Source: an uncultured Lachnospiraceae bacterium
Lineage (GTDB): Bacteria; Bacillota; Clostridia; Lachnospirales; Lachnospiraceae
Assembly (NCBI GenBank): GCA_910583615.1
Contig: CAJTXP010000018.1
Coordinates: forward strand, 10,036 to 74,035
Reading direction: 5' to 3'
Length of the DNA stretch: 64,000 nt
Below, one piece after another: positions 1 to 8,816 of this stretch; within the stretch, counting starts at the first letter, position 1, and each line of letters starts with the position of its first letter. The translations under genes and the position numbers were made by a program. The notes under the pieces are model-generated. The model was given only the letters and a program-made list of their open reading frames with translations, did not search any database and was not told the DNA's origin.

Positions 1-1
1 T

Positions 2-1351
2 GAGGGAGAACGGCTGGTTCTCTTTCAGGAGGAGAAGGTCTATGACCAGCTGATCCGGGACGGAAGGTATCCGGAGTTCGCCAACGCGTTCCTGTGCATC
101 GTCGGGCCGGAGCCGGAGGAGCGGACAATTTACTGCAAATATTCCAACGACCGGGCGGAGCGTTTCATGCTGCGTACGGATGTTGTAAAAAATACAGAGG
201 GTTATGAGGTGCGCAAAGTCCCGCTGGCCGGAGCAGCGAAGGACCATGTCCGGAAGATGAAGCAGTGGGAGGAGGAGCTGGACCGGCTGTACCAGAGGAA
301 CGGAATCCGCGCCAACCGCTGCACACTGAAAGGGGACGCGGCGGCCTTTGAATTCCTGGAAGGCGCCACCTTTGAAGAGCGTCTGGACGCCCTTCGCCGG
401 GCGGGAGATACGGAGGGTCTCGTATCGGAGATCCTGTGGTTCCGGACGCTTCTTATGGATACGCTGAAACCGGAGCTCAGGCCCTTTGCTAAAAGCGGCG
501 CGTTTGTGGAGATGTTCGGCAGTCCGGAATTTCCAAAAGCGTACGAAGGCGCGGAGACAAACAATCTGGACTGGATCTTCGGAAATCTCATGGGGACGGA
601 GGACGGTATCCGAATCATCGACTACGAATGGACGTTCCGGGTACAGGTGCCGGCGGACTATCTGCTCTGGCGGGCGCTGTCCCTCTATGTGCACGGCAGG
701 GAGGATATGAGCGCGCTGGGGCTCATGGCGCTGGCGGGTATCTCTCCGGAGGAGGAACGGATCTTTGAAGAGATGGAACATCATTTTCAGCTGTGGCTCC
801 TCTCGGGGACGCAGACCATCGGGGCGCAGTATCTGGCCACTGCGGGACGTACCATTACACTTTCGGATATGCTGAAGCAGGTGAAAAAGAACCGGATTCA
901 GGTCTATCCGGATACGGGGCACGGCCTGTCCGAGGCGGAGAGCTTCTGGATCGACACGGAGCCGGATAAGCAGGGGATCATCCGTCTGGAGATTCTGCTT
1001 CCGCCGGGCGTGCAGGCGCTGCGGCTGGACCCGGCGGAGCATACCTGCCTGGTGAAGGTGCGGCGGCTGCTTGGAGAACTGAACGGGACGTATCCGCTTT
1101 CCTGGACCCACAACGGCAGGGAGCTGGAGCAGGAGGGGATCCTCTATACGACGACGGACCCGCAGATCCAGATCCAGGGCATCGTGCCGGGCACCGGACG
1201 GATCTATGCGGAGCTTACGGTGGAGGAGCTGCATCCGGATACCGCGTATGCCTGCATGAATCTGCTGAACCGGGTGCGGTCGGCGGAGCGCCTTTTGGAA
1301 AGCGCGCCGTTCCGTTTCCTGAAAAAACTGAAAAAGTCCATGAAAAGATAG
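2..1351 (+). CDS. Kinase-like polysaccharide-cluster protein, 5' end missing
   Basis: The frame is open from the left edge of the window to the stop at 1351, so the start lies outside; the first in-window ATG (167) is internal. About 450 residues are visible. The segment with NNLDWIFGN followed by IIDYEW resembles the catalytic loop and metal-binding Asp of aminoglycoside/choline-kinase-like phosphotransferases (D..N, then the DFG-equivalent). The C-terminal 150 residues look beta-rich, as in a carbohydrate-binding or wall-associated domain. It ends 12 bp before a GT2 glycosyltransferase, so it probably belongs to the same surface-glycan operon. The missing N-terminus could hold another domain such as a methyltransferase; this cannot be judged here. 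The kinase reading is inference from two motifs. Confidence 0.6.
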   Translation, partial: EGERLVLFQEEKVYDQLIRDGRYPEFANAFLCIVGPEPEERTIYCKYSNDRAERFMLRTDVVKNTEGYEVRKVPLAGAAKDHVRKMKQWEEELDRLYQRNGIRANRCTLKGDAAAFEFLEGATFEERLDALRRAGDTEGLVSEILWFRTLLMDTLKPELRPFAKSGAFVEMFGSPEFPKAYEGAETNNLDWIFGNLMGTEDGIRIIDYEWTFRVQVPADYLLWRALSLYVHGREDMSALGLMALAGISPEEERIFEEMEHHFQLWLLSGTQTIGAQYLATAGRTITLSDMLKQVKKNRIQVYPDTGHGLSEAESFWIDTEPDKQGIIRLEILLPPGVQALRLDPAEHTCLVKVRRLLGELNGTYPLSWTHNGRELEQEGILYTTTDPQIQIQGIVPGTGRIYAELTVEELHPDTAYACMNLLNRVRSAERLLESAPFRFLKKLKKSMKR

Positions 1352-1363
1352 AAGGATTATGGT

Positions 1364-3256
1364 ATGAGTAAAGAACAGAAGCAGGCGGATCTGCCTGCGC
1401 ACAGAGACAGACGATTTGACGGTGTGCGGGACACCTGGTACTGGAAGGCCAGCAAGCCTCTGCGGGTGGTCGTCCATTTTTTCCTGCGCATTCGGAACGC
1501 CTACATTCATTACGGCGGCTTCCGGGGCATGTACCGGCGTTTGAAGCAGAAGCGGGGCGAGGCGGCAAAGCGGGTGGATTTTGGAACGAAGAGCTTTCCG
1601 GACGCGGCGCGCAGAAAGGCGGAGGAGGAGACGGTATTTTCCAGAGATCTTAAGATCAGCGTCCTGGTCCCCCTCTACAATACGCCGGAGAAGTTTCTGC
1701 GGGAGATGATCGATTCCGTGCGGTCGCAGACGTACCGCAACTGGGAGCTCTGCCTGGCCGACGGAAGCGATGAAAAGCACGGGGACGTAGGACAGATCTG
1801 CCTGGAGTACCAGAAGGAGGACAGCCGGATCCGCTATCAGAAAATCGAGAAAAACCTGGGTATCTCCGGTAACACCAACGTATGCTTTTCCATGGCCACG
1901 GGCGACTTCATCGGACTTTTCGATCATGACGACGTGATGCATCCAAGTCTTCTATATGAGTGCATGAAGGTGATCTGTGAAAAGGACGCGGACTATGTGT
2001 ATACGGACGAGGCGACCTTTACCTCTCCGAACCTGGACGATCTGATCGTGCTGCATTTTAAGCCGGACTATTCGCCGGACAACCTGCGCGCCAACAATTA
2101 TATCTGTCATTTTTCCGTATTTGATGAAAAACTTCTGGAGAAGAGCGGGCTGTTCCGCCCGGAATATGACGGAAGCCAGGACCACGACATGATCCTCCGG
2201 CTGACCGAAGAGGCGAAAAACGTACAGCATATACCGAAAATACTCTATTACTGGCGTTCCCATCCGGCTTCCGTGGCGGCGGACATCAATGCCAAGACCT
2301 ACGCCATCGACGCGGCGAAGCGGGCAGTCCACGACCATATGCGGGACTACTACGGGATCGAGGTGGAGGTGGAGAGCACCCGCGCTTTCCCGACGATCTT
2401 CCAGGTGAAATATCCCATAAACGGGCAGCCGCTGATCAGCATCGTGATCCCCAACAAGGACCACGTGGAGGATCTGCGGCGCTGCATCGGCTCCATTCTG
2501 GAGAAATCCACCTGGAAGCAGGTGGAGATCATCGTGGTGGAGAACAACAGCCGGGAGCAGAGCATCCGGGATTATTACCGGGAACTGGAACAGGTCCCGC
2601 AGGTGCAGGTGGTCACGTACGAGGGCGAATTCAATTATTCCAGAATCAACAATTACGGAGTGACCTTTGCAAAAGGAGAATACCTTCTGTTCCTGAACAA
2701 TGACACGGAGGTCATTACGCCGGACTGGATCGAGCAGCTTCTGATGTACGCCCAGCGTCCGGACGTGGGCGCCGTGGGGGCGAAGCTCTACTATGCGGAC
2801 AACACGATCCAGCATGCGGGCGTGGTCATCGGCCTTGGGGCCCACCGTTCCGCGGGGCATACCCACTATAAGATGCCGAAGGAGCATCTGGGCTATATGG
2901 GGCGGCTCTGCTACGCCCAGGACATGACGGCGGTGACCGCGGCGTGCCTGATGGTAAAGCGGAGCATCTACGAGGAAGTGGGAGGGCTGGACGAGACCTT
3001 TACCATCTCTTTGAATGATGTGGATTTCTGCCTGAAGATCCGGGAAAAAGGGTATCTCAACATCTTTACGCCCTTTGCGGAGCTGTATCATTACGAATCG
3101 AAGACAAGAGGGCTGGAGGAAGGGGAGAAGCTCCGGCGCTATGAGAAAGAATGCGCCCGTTTCCGGGAGAAATGGAAAGACGCGCTGGATGCGGGAGACC
3201 CCTATTACAATCCGAATTTTTCTCTGGATTATTCGGATTTTACCCTGCGGTTTTAA
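1364..3256 (+). CDS. Tandem GT2-family glycosyltransferase
   Basis: A 630-residue protein with two GT-A glycosyltransferase family 2 domains. The first begins near residue 98 (ISVLVPLYNTPEKF) and carries the DHDD metal-binding motif near 186. The second begins near 355 (ISIVIPNKDHVEDL) with NNDTE near 445. Such tandem GT2 proteins add sugars from nucleotide donors to rhamnan-like or teichoic-type surface polymers at the cytoplasmic face of the membrane. The ATG at 1364 lies 12 bp after the upstream stop, which suggests co-transcription. It shares layout and tail (YNPNFSL against YNPNLSL) with the glycosyltransferase at 9518, so the two are probable paralogues. The donor and linkage cannot be read from sequence. 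Confidence 0.88.
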   Translation: MSKEQKQADLPAHRDRRFDGVRDTWYWKASKPLRVVVHFFLRIRNAYIHYGGFRGMYRRLKQKRGEAAKRVDFGTKSFPDAARRKAEEETVFSRDLKISVLVPLYNTPEKFLREMIDSVRSQTYRNWELCLADGSDEKHGDVGQICLEYQKEDSRIRYQKIEKNLGISGNTNVCFSMATGDFIGLFDHDDVMHPSLLYECMKVICEKDADYVYTDEATFTSPNLDDLIVLHFKPDYSPDNLRANNYICHFSVFDEKLLEKSGLFRPEYDGSQDHDMILRLTEEAKNVQHIPKILYYWRSHPASVAADINAKTYAIDAAKRAVHDHMRDYYGIEVEVESTRAFPTIFQVKYPINGQPLISIVIPNKDHVEDLRRCIGSILEKSTWKQVEIIVVENNSREQSIRDYYRELEQVPQVQVVTYEGEFNYSRINNYGVTFAKGEYLLFLNNDTEVITPDWIEQLLMYAQRPDVGAVGAKLYYADNTIQHAGVVIGLGAHRSAGHTHYKMPKEHLGYMGRLCYAQDMTAVTAACLMVKRSIYEEVGGLDETFTISLNDVDFCLKIREKGYLNIFTPFAELYHYESKTRGLEEGEKLRRYEKECARFREKWKDALDAGDPYYNPNFSLDYSDFTLRF

Positions 3257-3359
3257 AGGCGGGCCGCGCCGGCAGGCGCATCTTCTGGGAGGATGCGCGT
3301 TAAAAGCAGCCGGATGCCGGGCGGACGGTGTCTGAAAATTGTCATAAAAGAGGAAAGTC

Positions 3360-4580
3360 ATGAAGAGAATAGAACGGGAAAAGGTGATACGCAACGCGTA
3401 CAGGAGCACGATCCTGGCGCTGACGATCTGCTGTTTTTTCCTGGGGACCGTACTGGTGATCCATGAGGCGGCCCGGGAATACGAGGTGAAGGTGCTGGAG
3501 AAGCGTCTGGAGGCAAAGGGCGTGGTTCAGAACGACGAAGGGCTGTTTGGCAGCGTGCAGCTGTTTCTGCCGGAAGAGATCTATGTGGCGTCCGGCGTGA
3601 CGCTGGAGCTGTACAACAGCCAGATCTCTTCTCTGGGAGAGCGGATCGGGAATTACAATGTAAAGTGGACCTGCGCGGTGGGAAAAAACATGTACCGTAA
3701 ATTTTCTGTTACCGGGACGGACGAGCTGACCGGGAACTATCCTCTGATCTTTACGATTTTTGACGATAACGGCGCGCAGGTGGCAAAGGCTTCCACGGAG
3801 CTTAGGATCGTGCCTGCGGTTACGGATTCCTTTTCGCTTCTGACCATCGGGGACAGCCTTTCCTGTGATCCGGCCACCTACGAGCGGCTCAATGAGCTGA
3901 CGGACGGACAGATCGTCTATATGGGCACCCGGGGCGTGGGCGGTTCCCTGACCGAGGCAAGGCGGGGCTTTTCCGCGGCGGACTATCTGTCAGACGCCGG
4001 TTATACAGAGGAGGAGCCCGAAGAGGAAGTGCATCCTTTTTATAATGAAGAAACAGGGAGTTTTGACTGGGAATATTATAAGGAAACCACGGGTTTTGAG
4101 CCGGATGCGGTGGAGGTGTTCCTGGGGACCAACGGCCTTTCGGAGGACCCGGTGGAAAACGGGGACAACATTGCGCGGATCGTGCGGAACATCCATGAAA
4201 CGGACCCGAAGCTTCCGATCTATCTGGTCCATACCCTGTATCCGGCGAATCAGGACGGCATCGGTTCCTGGAGCAGCCAGGACGGCTATGCGCTCTATGG
4301 GGACCGGTACAAGCTGGATGAAGACCGGAAGGTATTCAGCCTGATGCTGTATCTGGAAGAGGTACTGAAGGAGGAAGAATGCCTGTATTTTGTTCCGGCG
4401 GGCATGTGCCACGACAGTGCAAACAACTTTGAGACGGTGTCGGTCCCGGTCAATCCGCATTCGGAAGAGATGATCGAAGTGCCGACGAATGCCGTCCATC
4501 CGGGACGCGCCGGATACCGGCAGATCGCGGACTGCCTGTACAGCGTGATCTGCGGAACAAAAGCAGAATGGGAGCAGTAG
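3360..4580 (+). CDS. Membrane-anchored SGNH/GDSL-like hydrolase
   Basis: A 406-residue protein with one N-terminal membrane segment (about residues 16-33) and a large outside domain. The nucleophile block TIGDSLS is near residue 161 and the GTNG block near 255. The last block reads NAVHPG near 375, so the His is present but the usual Asp three residues before it is Asn. SGNH proteins in such clusters remove or transfer acyl groups on surface glycans. It has a good ribosome site (AGAGGAAAG) and follows the glycosyltransferase after 103 bp that holds a GC-rich hairpin. The gtrA start lies 3 bp downstream. Family is fairly sure; activity is uncertain because of the Asn. Confidence 0.75.
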   Translation: MKRIEREKVIRNAYRSTILALTICCFFLGTVLVIHEAAREYEVKVLEKRLEAKGVVQNDEGLFGSVQLFLPEEIYVASGVTLELYNSQISSLGERIGNYNVKWTCAVGKNMYRKFSVTGTDELTGNYPLIFTIFDDNGAQVAKASTELRIVPAVTDSFSLLTIGDSLSCDPATYERLNELTDGQIVYMGTRGVGGSLTEARRGFSAADYLSDAGYTEEEPEEEVHPFYNEETGSFDWEYYKETTGFEPDAVEVFLGTNGLSEDPVENGDNIARIVRNIHETDPKLPIYLVHTLYPANQDGIGSWSSQDGYALYGDRYKLDEDRKVFSLMLYLEEVLKEEECLYFVPAGMCHDSANNFETVSVPVNPHSEEMIEVPTNAVHPGRAGYRQIADCLYSVICGTKAEWEQ

Positions 4581-4583
4581 AAT

Positions 4584-4973
4584 ATGAAAAAGCTGATGGA
4601 GCAGATCATAAAGTTTGGATTCGTAGGATTTTTGTGTTTTTTTATTGACTATGGGATCATGGTGCTGTTGACGGAGCGGTTTGGAGTGGACTATCTTCTG
4701 TCCAGCGGGATCTCCTTTACGGTATCGGTTATAGTCAATTATATCCTGAGTATCACTTTTGTATTTGAAACGGATAAAAATAAAAACAGGATCAGCGAAT
4801 TTGTGATTTTCGTTATATTGAGCGTTATCGGACTTGGAATCAATGAAGCCTGCATGTGGTTTACTGTGGAGACCATGGGGATTCATTACATGATTTCCAA
4901 GATCGGTGCGACGGCAGTGGTCATGGTATATAATTTCATAAGCCGGAAAATGTTTATAGAAAAGAAGAATTAA
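4584..4973 (+). CDS. GtrA-family membrane protein
   Basis: A 129-residue protein with four predicted membrane helices (about residues 8-28, 36-57, 72-92 and 98-118), the size and layout of the GtrA family. GtrA proteins are thought to help move undecaprenyl-linked sugars across the membrane for glucosylation of O-antigens, teichoic acids or other surface glycans. The gene begins 3 bp after the SGNH hydrolase stop and ends 15 bp before the phosphoesterase lipoprotein, so it is translationally packed in the operon. The match rests on hydrophobic pattern and motifs such as FGFVGFLCFFIDYG. Its exact lipid-linked sugar is unknown. Confidence 0.85.
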   Translation: MKKLMEQIIKFGFVGFLCFFIDYGIMVLLTERFGVDYLLSSGISFTVSVIVNYILSITFVFETDKNKNRISEFVIFVILSVIGLGINEACMWFTVETMGIHYMISKIGATAVVMVYNFISRKMFIEKKN

Positions 4974-4988
4974 AGGAGACAGCAGGAT

Positions 4989-6341
4989 ATGAAAAAACGT
5001 CTGACATTACTGGGCACGCTGCTGGCGGCGGCACTGATCTTTGGGTGTTCGGGGAAAACACAGGACCAGGGGACAGAGACAGAGAAACCGGAGACAGAAG
5101 AGGAAGAAACAAAGCCGCCGGCTCCTGGGGAAGAGAACTGGGGAACGGCCCCGGAGTTTTCCGTGCCCATGATCACGACAACTCCGATCCGGTCGCTCTC
5201 TGTTACGGTGGGAAGTACAGAAGAAGAGGTCAGTCTGACCTGGTATTCTCCGTCGGAAGAGGCCGGGCAGGTTCTCTGGACAACCAAAGATGATGAGAAC
5301 TTTGAAGAGGCGGAGGTATACAGCGCTTCCGTGGCGGCTTCTGAAGTCACTGCCGGGTATTATATTAACCGTGCAGTGGTAACAGGGCTTTTGCCGGAGA
5401 CGGAATATCAGTATCAGGTGGGAAGCGGTGAAGCGGTATCACCGGTATATTCTTACTCGACGCCTGCATTTTCGGATTCTTTTCGTTTTACAGCCGTAGG
5501 AGACGCGCAGATCGGCAAGCCGGTGGAAGAGGTGGACAGGCAGAAAAACAACTGGCACAGACTTTTAAACAAGGTCAAATATCATTTTCCAGATACCAGT
5601 TTCCTGGTTTCGCTTGGCGATCAGGTCAACGATTTTGATGACGGGGAACAGTACAATGCATTTTTGAATCAGGGAGTGCTTTACAGCCTGTCCCTGGCGC
5701 CTGTCAAAGGCAATCATGATGTGGGCGGCCCTCAGTATTCCGAACATTTTACGCTTCCGAACCAGTCGTCGTTTGGAACCTGCGACGATGAAGGCGATGG
5801 AGATTACTGGTTTACCAGAGGCTGTGCGCTGTTCATGGTCCTGGATACCATGGATACTGCAAAATGGGGCGAGCATGAGGAATTTATTGCATCGGCAGTG
5901 GAGGCGAATCCGGATGCGGTGTGGAGAATCGTGTTTTCCCATTTTTCGCCCTATAACGGATATGAAAGCTATCTGGAAAATGCAGAGAATCTCCGTCCGT
6001 ATTTTCTGCAGTTTACCGGTAAATACGATATTGACCTGGTAATGTGCGGACATGACCATGCCTATGTGCGGACGTATTTCATTCAGGAAGACGGAAGCTT
6101 TCAGGAATATGAAAGTCCTGCGGCTGATCCGGAAGGAACCATGTACCTGACCTTAAGTTCCTCGAGCGGAAGCCTGTACCGCCGTCCGACTTCTCAGGCG
6201 GAAGCCGCGGTGTCCAAAAAAAGGGACGCGCCGGAAGTGACGGATGTGCAGATTACGCCGGACAGCCTGAAAGTCAGCACATTCAATGCAGAAACCTGGG
6301 AGCCGACGGATGAATTTGAGATTCAGAAGCAGAAAATGTAG
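4989..6341 (+). CDS. Lipoprotein purple-acid-phosphatase-like metallophosphoesterase
   Basis: A 450-residue exported lipoprotein. The signal peptide ends in a lipobox (ALIFGCSG, Cys 20), followed by an acidic, Thr/Glu-rich linker. Next comes an FN3-like domain (about residues 60-155), as in purple acid phosphatases, then a calcineurin-like domain with VGDAQ near 171, GDQVND near 210, GNHD near 240, FSHF near 320 and GHDH near 353. All metal ligands of the family are visible. It probably hydrolyses phosphate esters outside the membrane, perhaps on the glycan made by this cluster. The ribosome site AAGGAGACAGC precedes the ATG. It is the last gene before a separate promoter at 6344. Confidence 0.88.
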   Translation: MKKRLTLLGTLLAAALIFGCSGKTQDQGTETEKPETEEEETKPPAPGEENWGTAPEFSVPMITTTPIRSLSVTVGSTEEEVSLTWYSPSEEAGQVLWTTKDDENFEEAEVYSASVAASEVTAGYYINRAVVTGLLPETEYQYQVGSGEAVSPVYSYSTPAFSDSFRFTAVGDAQIGKPVEEVDRQKNNWHRLLNKVKYHFPDTSFLVSLGDQVNDFDDGEQYNAFLNQGVLYSLSLAPVKGNHDVGGPQYSEHFTLPNQSSFGTCDDEGDGDYWFTRGCALFMVLDTMDTAKWGEHEEFIASAVEANPDAVWRIVFSHFSPYNGYESYLENAENLRPYFLQFTGKYDIDLVMCGHDHAYVRTYFIQEDGSFQEYESPAADPEGTMYLTLSSSSGSLYRRPTSQAEAAVSKKRDAPEVTDVQITPDSLKVSTFNAETWEPTDEFEIQKQKM

Positions 6342-6343
6342 CG

Positions 6344-6372
6344 TTGCGCATGGAGAGGAAAACTGTTATAAT
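6344..6372 (+). promoter_or_regulatory. Sigma-A promoter with extended -10 for the CotH operon
   Basis: -35 TTGCGC (6344-6349), 17-bp spacer and a perfect TATAAT (6367-6372) preceded by TG one base upstream, an extended -10. It lies directly after the phosphoesterase stop and 45 bp before the CotH-family start, so the CotH/VTC/DUF4956 genes can be transcribed apart from the upstream glycan genes. Confidence 0.6.
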
Positions 6373-6416
6373 GAGACGCAACAGAAAACGACAGGAGGAC
6401 GGACAGGAGAGACAGA

Positions 6417-8033
6417 ATGAATAAAAGAGCAGTATTGCTGTTCAGTATTGTGCTGTTTGCGGGGCTTGTCTTTTTTCTGAAAGGTGATTTCGGCCAGGAG
6501 GAGACCGGGAAAAGCCTTGCATCCGGTTCTCTTGCAGACGAAGTACAGCAGGCGAAGAAGCTGCTTGCAGAACTTTCCGGGACTCTGAATACAGAAGAAC
6601 TCCGTCTGTGCTTCCGCGGAGAGGAACTGGCATGTGACCGGAAGACGAATGTCTGGTATCTGCCGTCTGATATGGAGTGCGATGCATGGGAAGAGGGGCG
6701 GTTTACGGATTTTGAAGGGGCAGCAGAGATCCTGCCGCTTCTGGATTATACCGTGCTTGATAAGAAATCGGTGATCGCAGAAGGACAGCAGATTCCGTTT
6801 CTTGCATGGAAAGATTCAGAAGGGGTCTGCTCGCTGATCCATGTGGTATTTACCGGTCTTCCGGTAGTGAGGATCGAGACGGATGCAGATCTTGACGTGG
6901 ACACCGTGTTTGCGGGAAGCGTTGTTTTTTATGAGCCATGCAGTAAGACACAGTGGACGGTAAGCTCTGCCTTTCAGGCGCATGAGAGAGGACAGACAAC
7001 CCGGGCGTATCCAAAGAGAGGATACCGGCTGAACCTGATATCCATAACACCGACAGGAGCAGTCAACGAGAATCCGGAATCCGTTCTTGGAATGAGAAAG
7101 TCGGATACATGGATCCTGTATGCGATCTACAGTGACGGAACGAAGATCCGCGACCGGTTCAATATTGAATTATGGAATGAATTTGGTGCAGAAAATACGC
7201 CGTACCAGGCCCATTTCGGAACACATATGGAATATGCGGAACTGGTGGTCAACGGGGAATACCGGGGCCTTTACGGGATACTGGAGCCGGTGGACAGCAC
7301 GCAGCTTTCCATGTCGGAGCAGGAGTACCTGTACAAAAGAACCGTGGGCAGGGAACTTTTGTCCGAAACTTTTGATGAAACAGGGCCTGAGGGATATCTG
7401 ACGACGCTTGGCATGGAAATCAAGGGAAGAGAAGGATATGGAAGCCTGGCCGACTGGAAATGTTTCCGGGATTTTGTACAGATGTGCGAAGAAAGGGATG
7501 AAGTATTTTCCAGAGAAGCCCGGAAGCTTCTGAATATAGAAAATGCAGCCGACATATGGTTGTATCTTCAGATGATTTATGGGGAAGATAATATTTATAA
7601 AAACATGTTTTTTGCCTTTAAAAAAGAACCGGACGGGTATCGGCTTTATCTGGTTCCGTGGGACGTGGACTTAAGCTGGGGAAATGTGTATACGGATCAG
7701 GAAGAAGAACTGTATGTGGTCAGCGCGCCGGATCGGGCAGAGAACTATCTGGAATGGCCGTTTATGGATCGGGTGCTTGCACTTGACATCGGAAAGATCT
7801 GCCGGACTGTTTCAGACAGATGGGCAGAGCTCAGAAAGAGTTCCCTGTCAGATGCACACATGGAAGAACTTCTGGAAAGATACCGGCATCAGGTGCAGGA
7901 TTCGGGCGCTTTTCAAAGAGATGCCGGCAGGTGGCCGGACAGCCGTCATGATGGAGATTATGAAGGTATGCATGATTTTATGTTGACAAGAATGCATTTT
8001 CTTGACAAAATGATGGAAAATATAGATGAATGA
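6417..8033 (+). CDS. CotH kinase family protein
   Basis: A 538-residue protein with an N-terminal signal anchor (about residues 4-22) and a CotH-type kinase domain. Family hallmarks visible are YPKRGYRLNL near residue 198, the segment KIRDRFNIELWNEF, and LVPWDVDLSWGN near 410. The founding member, Bacillus subtilis CotH, phosphorylates spore-coat proteins; many clostridial relatives sit with glycan genes and act outside the membrane on unknown targets. The ribosome site (GACAGGAGAGACAG) supports the ATG at 6417. It is followed at 27 bp by a VTC-domain protein and then a DUF4956 protein, a recurring gene trio. The substrate is unknown. Confidence 0.87.
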   Translation: MNKRAVLLFSIVLFAGLVFFLKGDFGQEETGKSLASGSLADEVQQAKKLLAELSGTLNTEELRLCFRGEELACDRKTNVWYLPSDMECDAWEEGRFTDFEGAAEILPLLDYTVLDKKSVIAEGQQIPFLAWKDSEGVCSLIHVVFTGLPVVRIETDADLDVDTVFAGSVVFYEPCSKTQWTVSSAFQAHERGQTTRAYPKRGYRLNLISITPTGAVNENPESVLGMRKSDTWILYAIYSDGTKIRDRFNIELWNEFGAENTPYQAHFGTHMEYAELVVNGEYRGLYGILEPVDSTQLSMSEQEYLYKRTVGRELLSETFDETGPEGYLTTLGMEIKGREGYGSLADWKCFRDFVQMCEERDEVFSREARKLLNIENAADIWLYLQMIYGEDNIYKNMFFAFKKEPDGYRLYLVPWDVDLSWGNVYTDQEEELYVVSAPDRAENYLEWPFMDRVLALDIGKICRTVSDRWAELRKSSLSDAHMEELLERYRHQVQDSGAFQRDAGRWPDSRHDGDYEGMHDFMLTRMHFLDKMMENIDE

Positions 8034-8060
8034 AAGAAAGTAAAGGACTGAAGCAACAGG

Positions 8061-8777
8061 ATGGAGAAAAAAATATATGATCCTTCTCTTCCGGAGAACC
8101 GGTACCGGCATGAATTTAAGTATCTGTGTTCTTATGGAGAACTGATGATGCTGAAGGTGCGTCTTAAGGGACTCGTCTCTCTGGATTCTCATGTGGGAAA
8201 AGCGGGGGTATATAATATCAGAAGCCTGTATTTTGATGATATTTACGATACATGCTTTAACGAAAATGAAGCCGGTACGGATCCAAGAGAAAAGTTCCGC
8301 ATCCGGATCTATAATCACAGCAGTGAGAGAATCAGTCTGGAGCTGAAGAGAAAAGTCAGGGGAAAGACCTGGAAGCAGTCGTGCCTGCTGACGGAAGAAC
8401 AGTGCAGGAAACTGATGAAAGGCGGGATCCCGGCGCTTACAGAGGAGTCGCCGGCGCTTCTTCGAAAGCTCTGTCTGCTGATGCAGACCAGACAGATGAT
8501 GCCGAAGGTGATCGTAGAGTATGAAAGGGTTCCGTATGTATATCCGCACGGTAATGTACGGATTACCATGGACGAAAATATCAGCGCTTCTGACCGGACG
8601 GAACTGTTTCTGGAAAAGCAGATCCCCCTTCGTCCGATTCTGGAGGCGGGGCAGCATATTCTGGAAGTGAAATACGATGAGTATCTTCCAGATTATATCT
8701 ATCGGACGGTTCAGCTTGGGAATCTGAGGCAGACGGCGTTTTCCAAATATTATCTCTGTCGGAGGTACCACCTGTGA
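8061..8777 (+). CDS. VTC-domain polyphosphate polymerase-like protein
   Basis: A 238-residue soluble protein matching the VTC domain, the catalytic tunnel domain of yeast Vtc4 that makes polyphosphate from ATP. The core strands typical of the triphosphate-tunnel fold are visible: YRHEFKY near residue 14, IRSLYFDD near 54, FRIRIYN near 82, SLELKRK near 93 and ILEVKYDE near 198, with alternating charged residues that would line the tunnel. Bacterial stand-alone VTC proteins often neighbour CotH and DUF4956 genes, exactly as here. Whether this one makes polyphosphate or uses the tunnel for another nucleotide is not decided by sequence. Confidence 0.85.
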   Translation: MEKKIYDPSLPENRYRHEFKYLCSYGELMMLKVRLKGLVSLDSHVGKAGVYNIRSLYFDDIYDTCFNENEAGTDPREKFRIRIYNHSSERISLELKRKVRGKTWKQSCLLTEEQCRKLMKGGIPALTEESPALLRKLCLLMQTRQMMPKVIVEYERVPYVYPHGNVRITMDENISASDRTELFLEKQIPLRPILEAGQHILEVKYDEYLPDYIYRTVQLGNLRQTAFSKYYLCRRYHL

Positions 8778-8816
8778 GGGCGGGAACAATAAAAATAAAA
8801 AGGAGAATTACATAAG

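Noticed and set aside
1952..3409. 485-codon leftward open frame
   Set aside because: Shadow of the GT2 gene; His/Arg/Val-rich translation without domains or a ribosome site.
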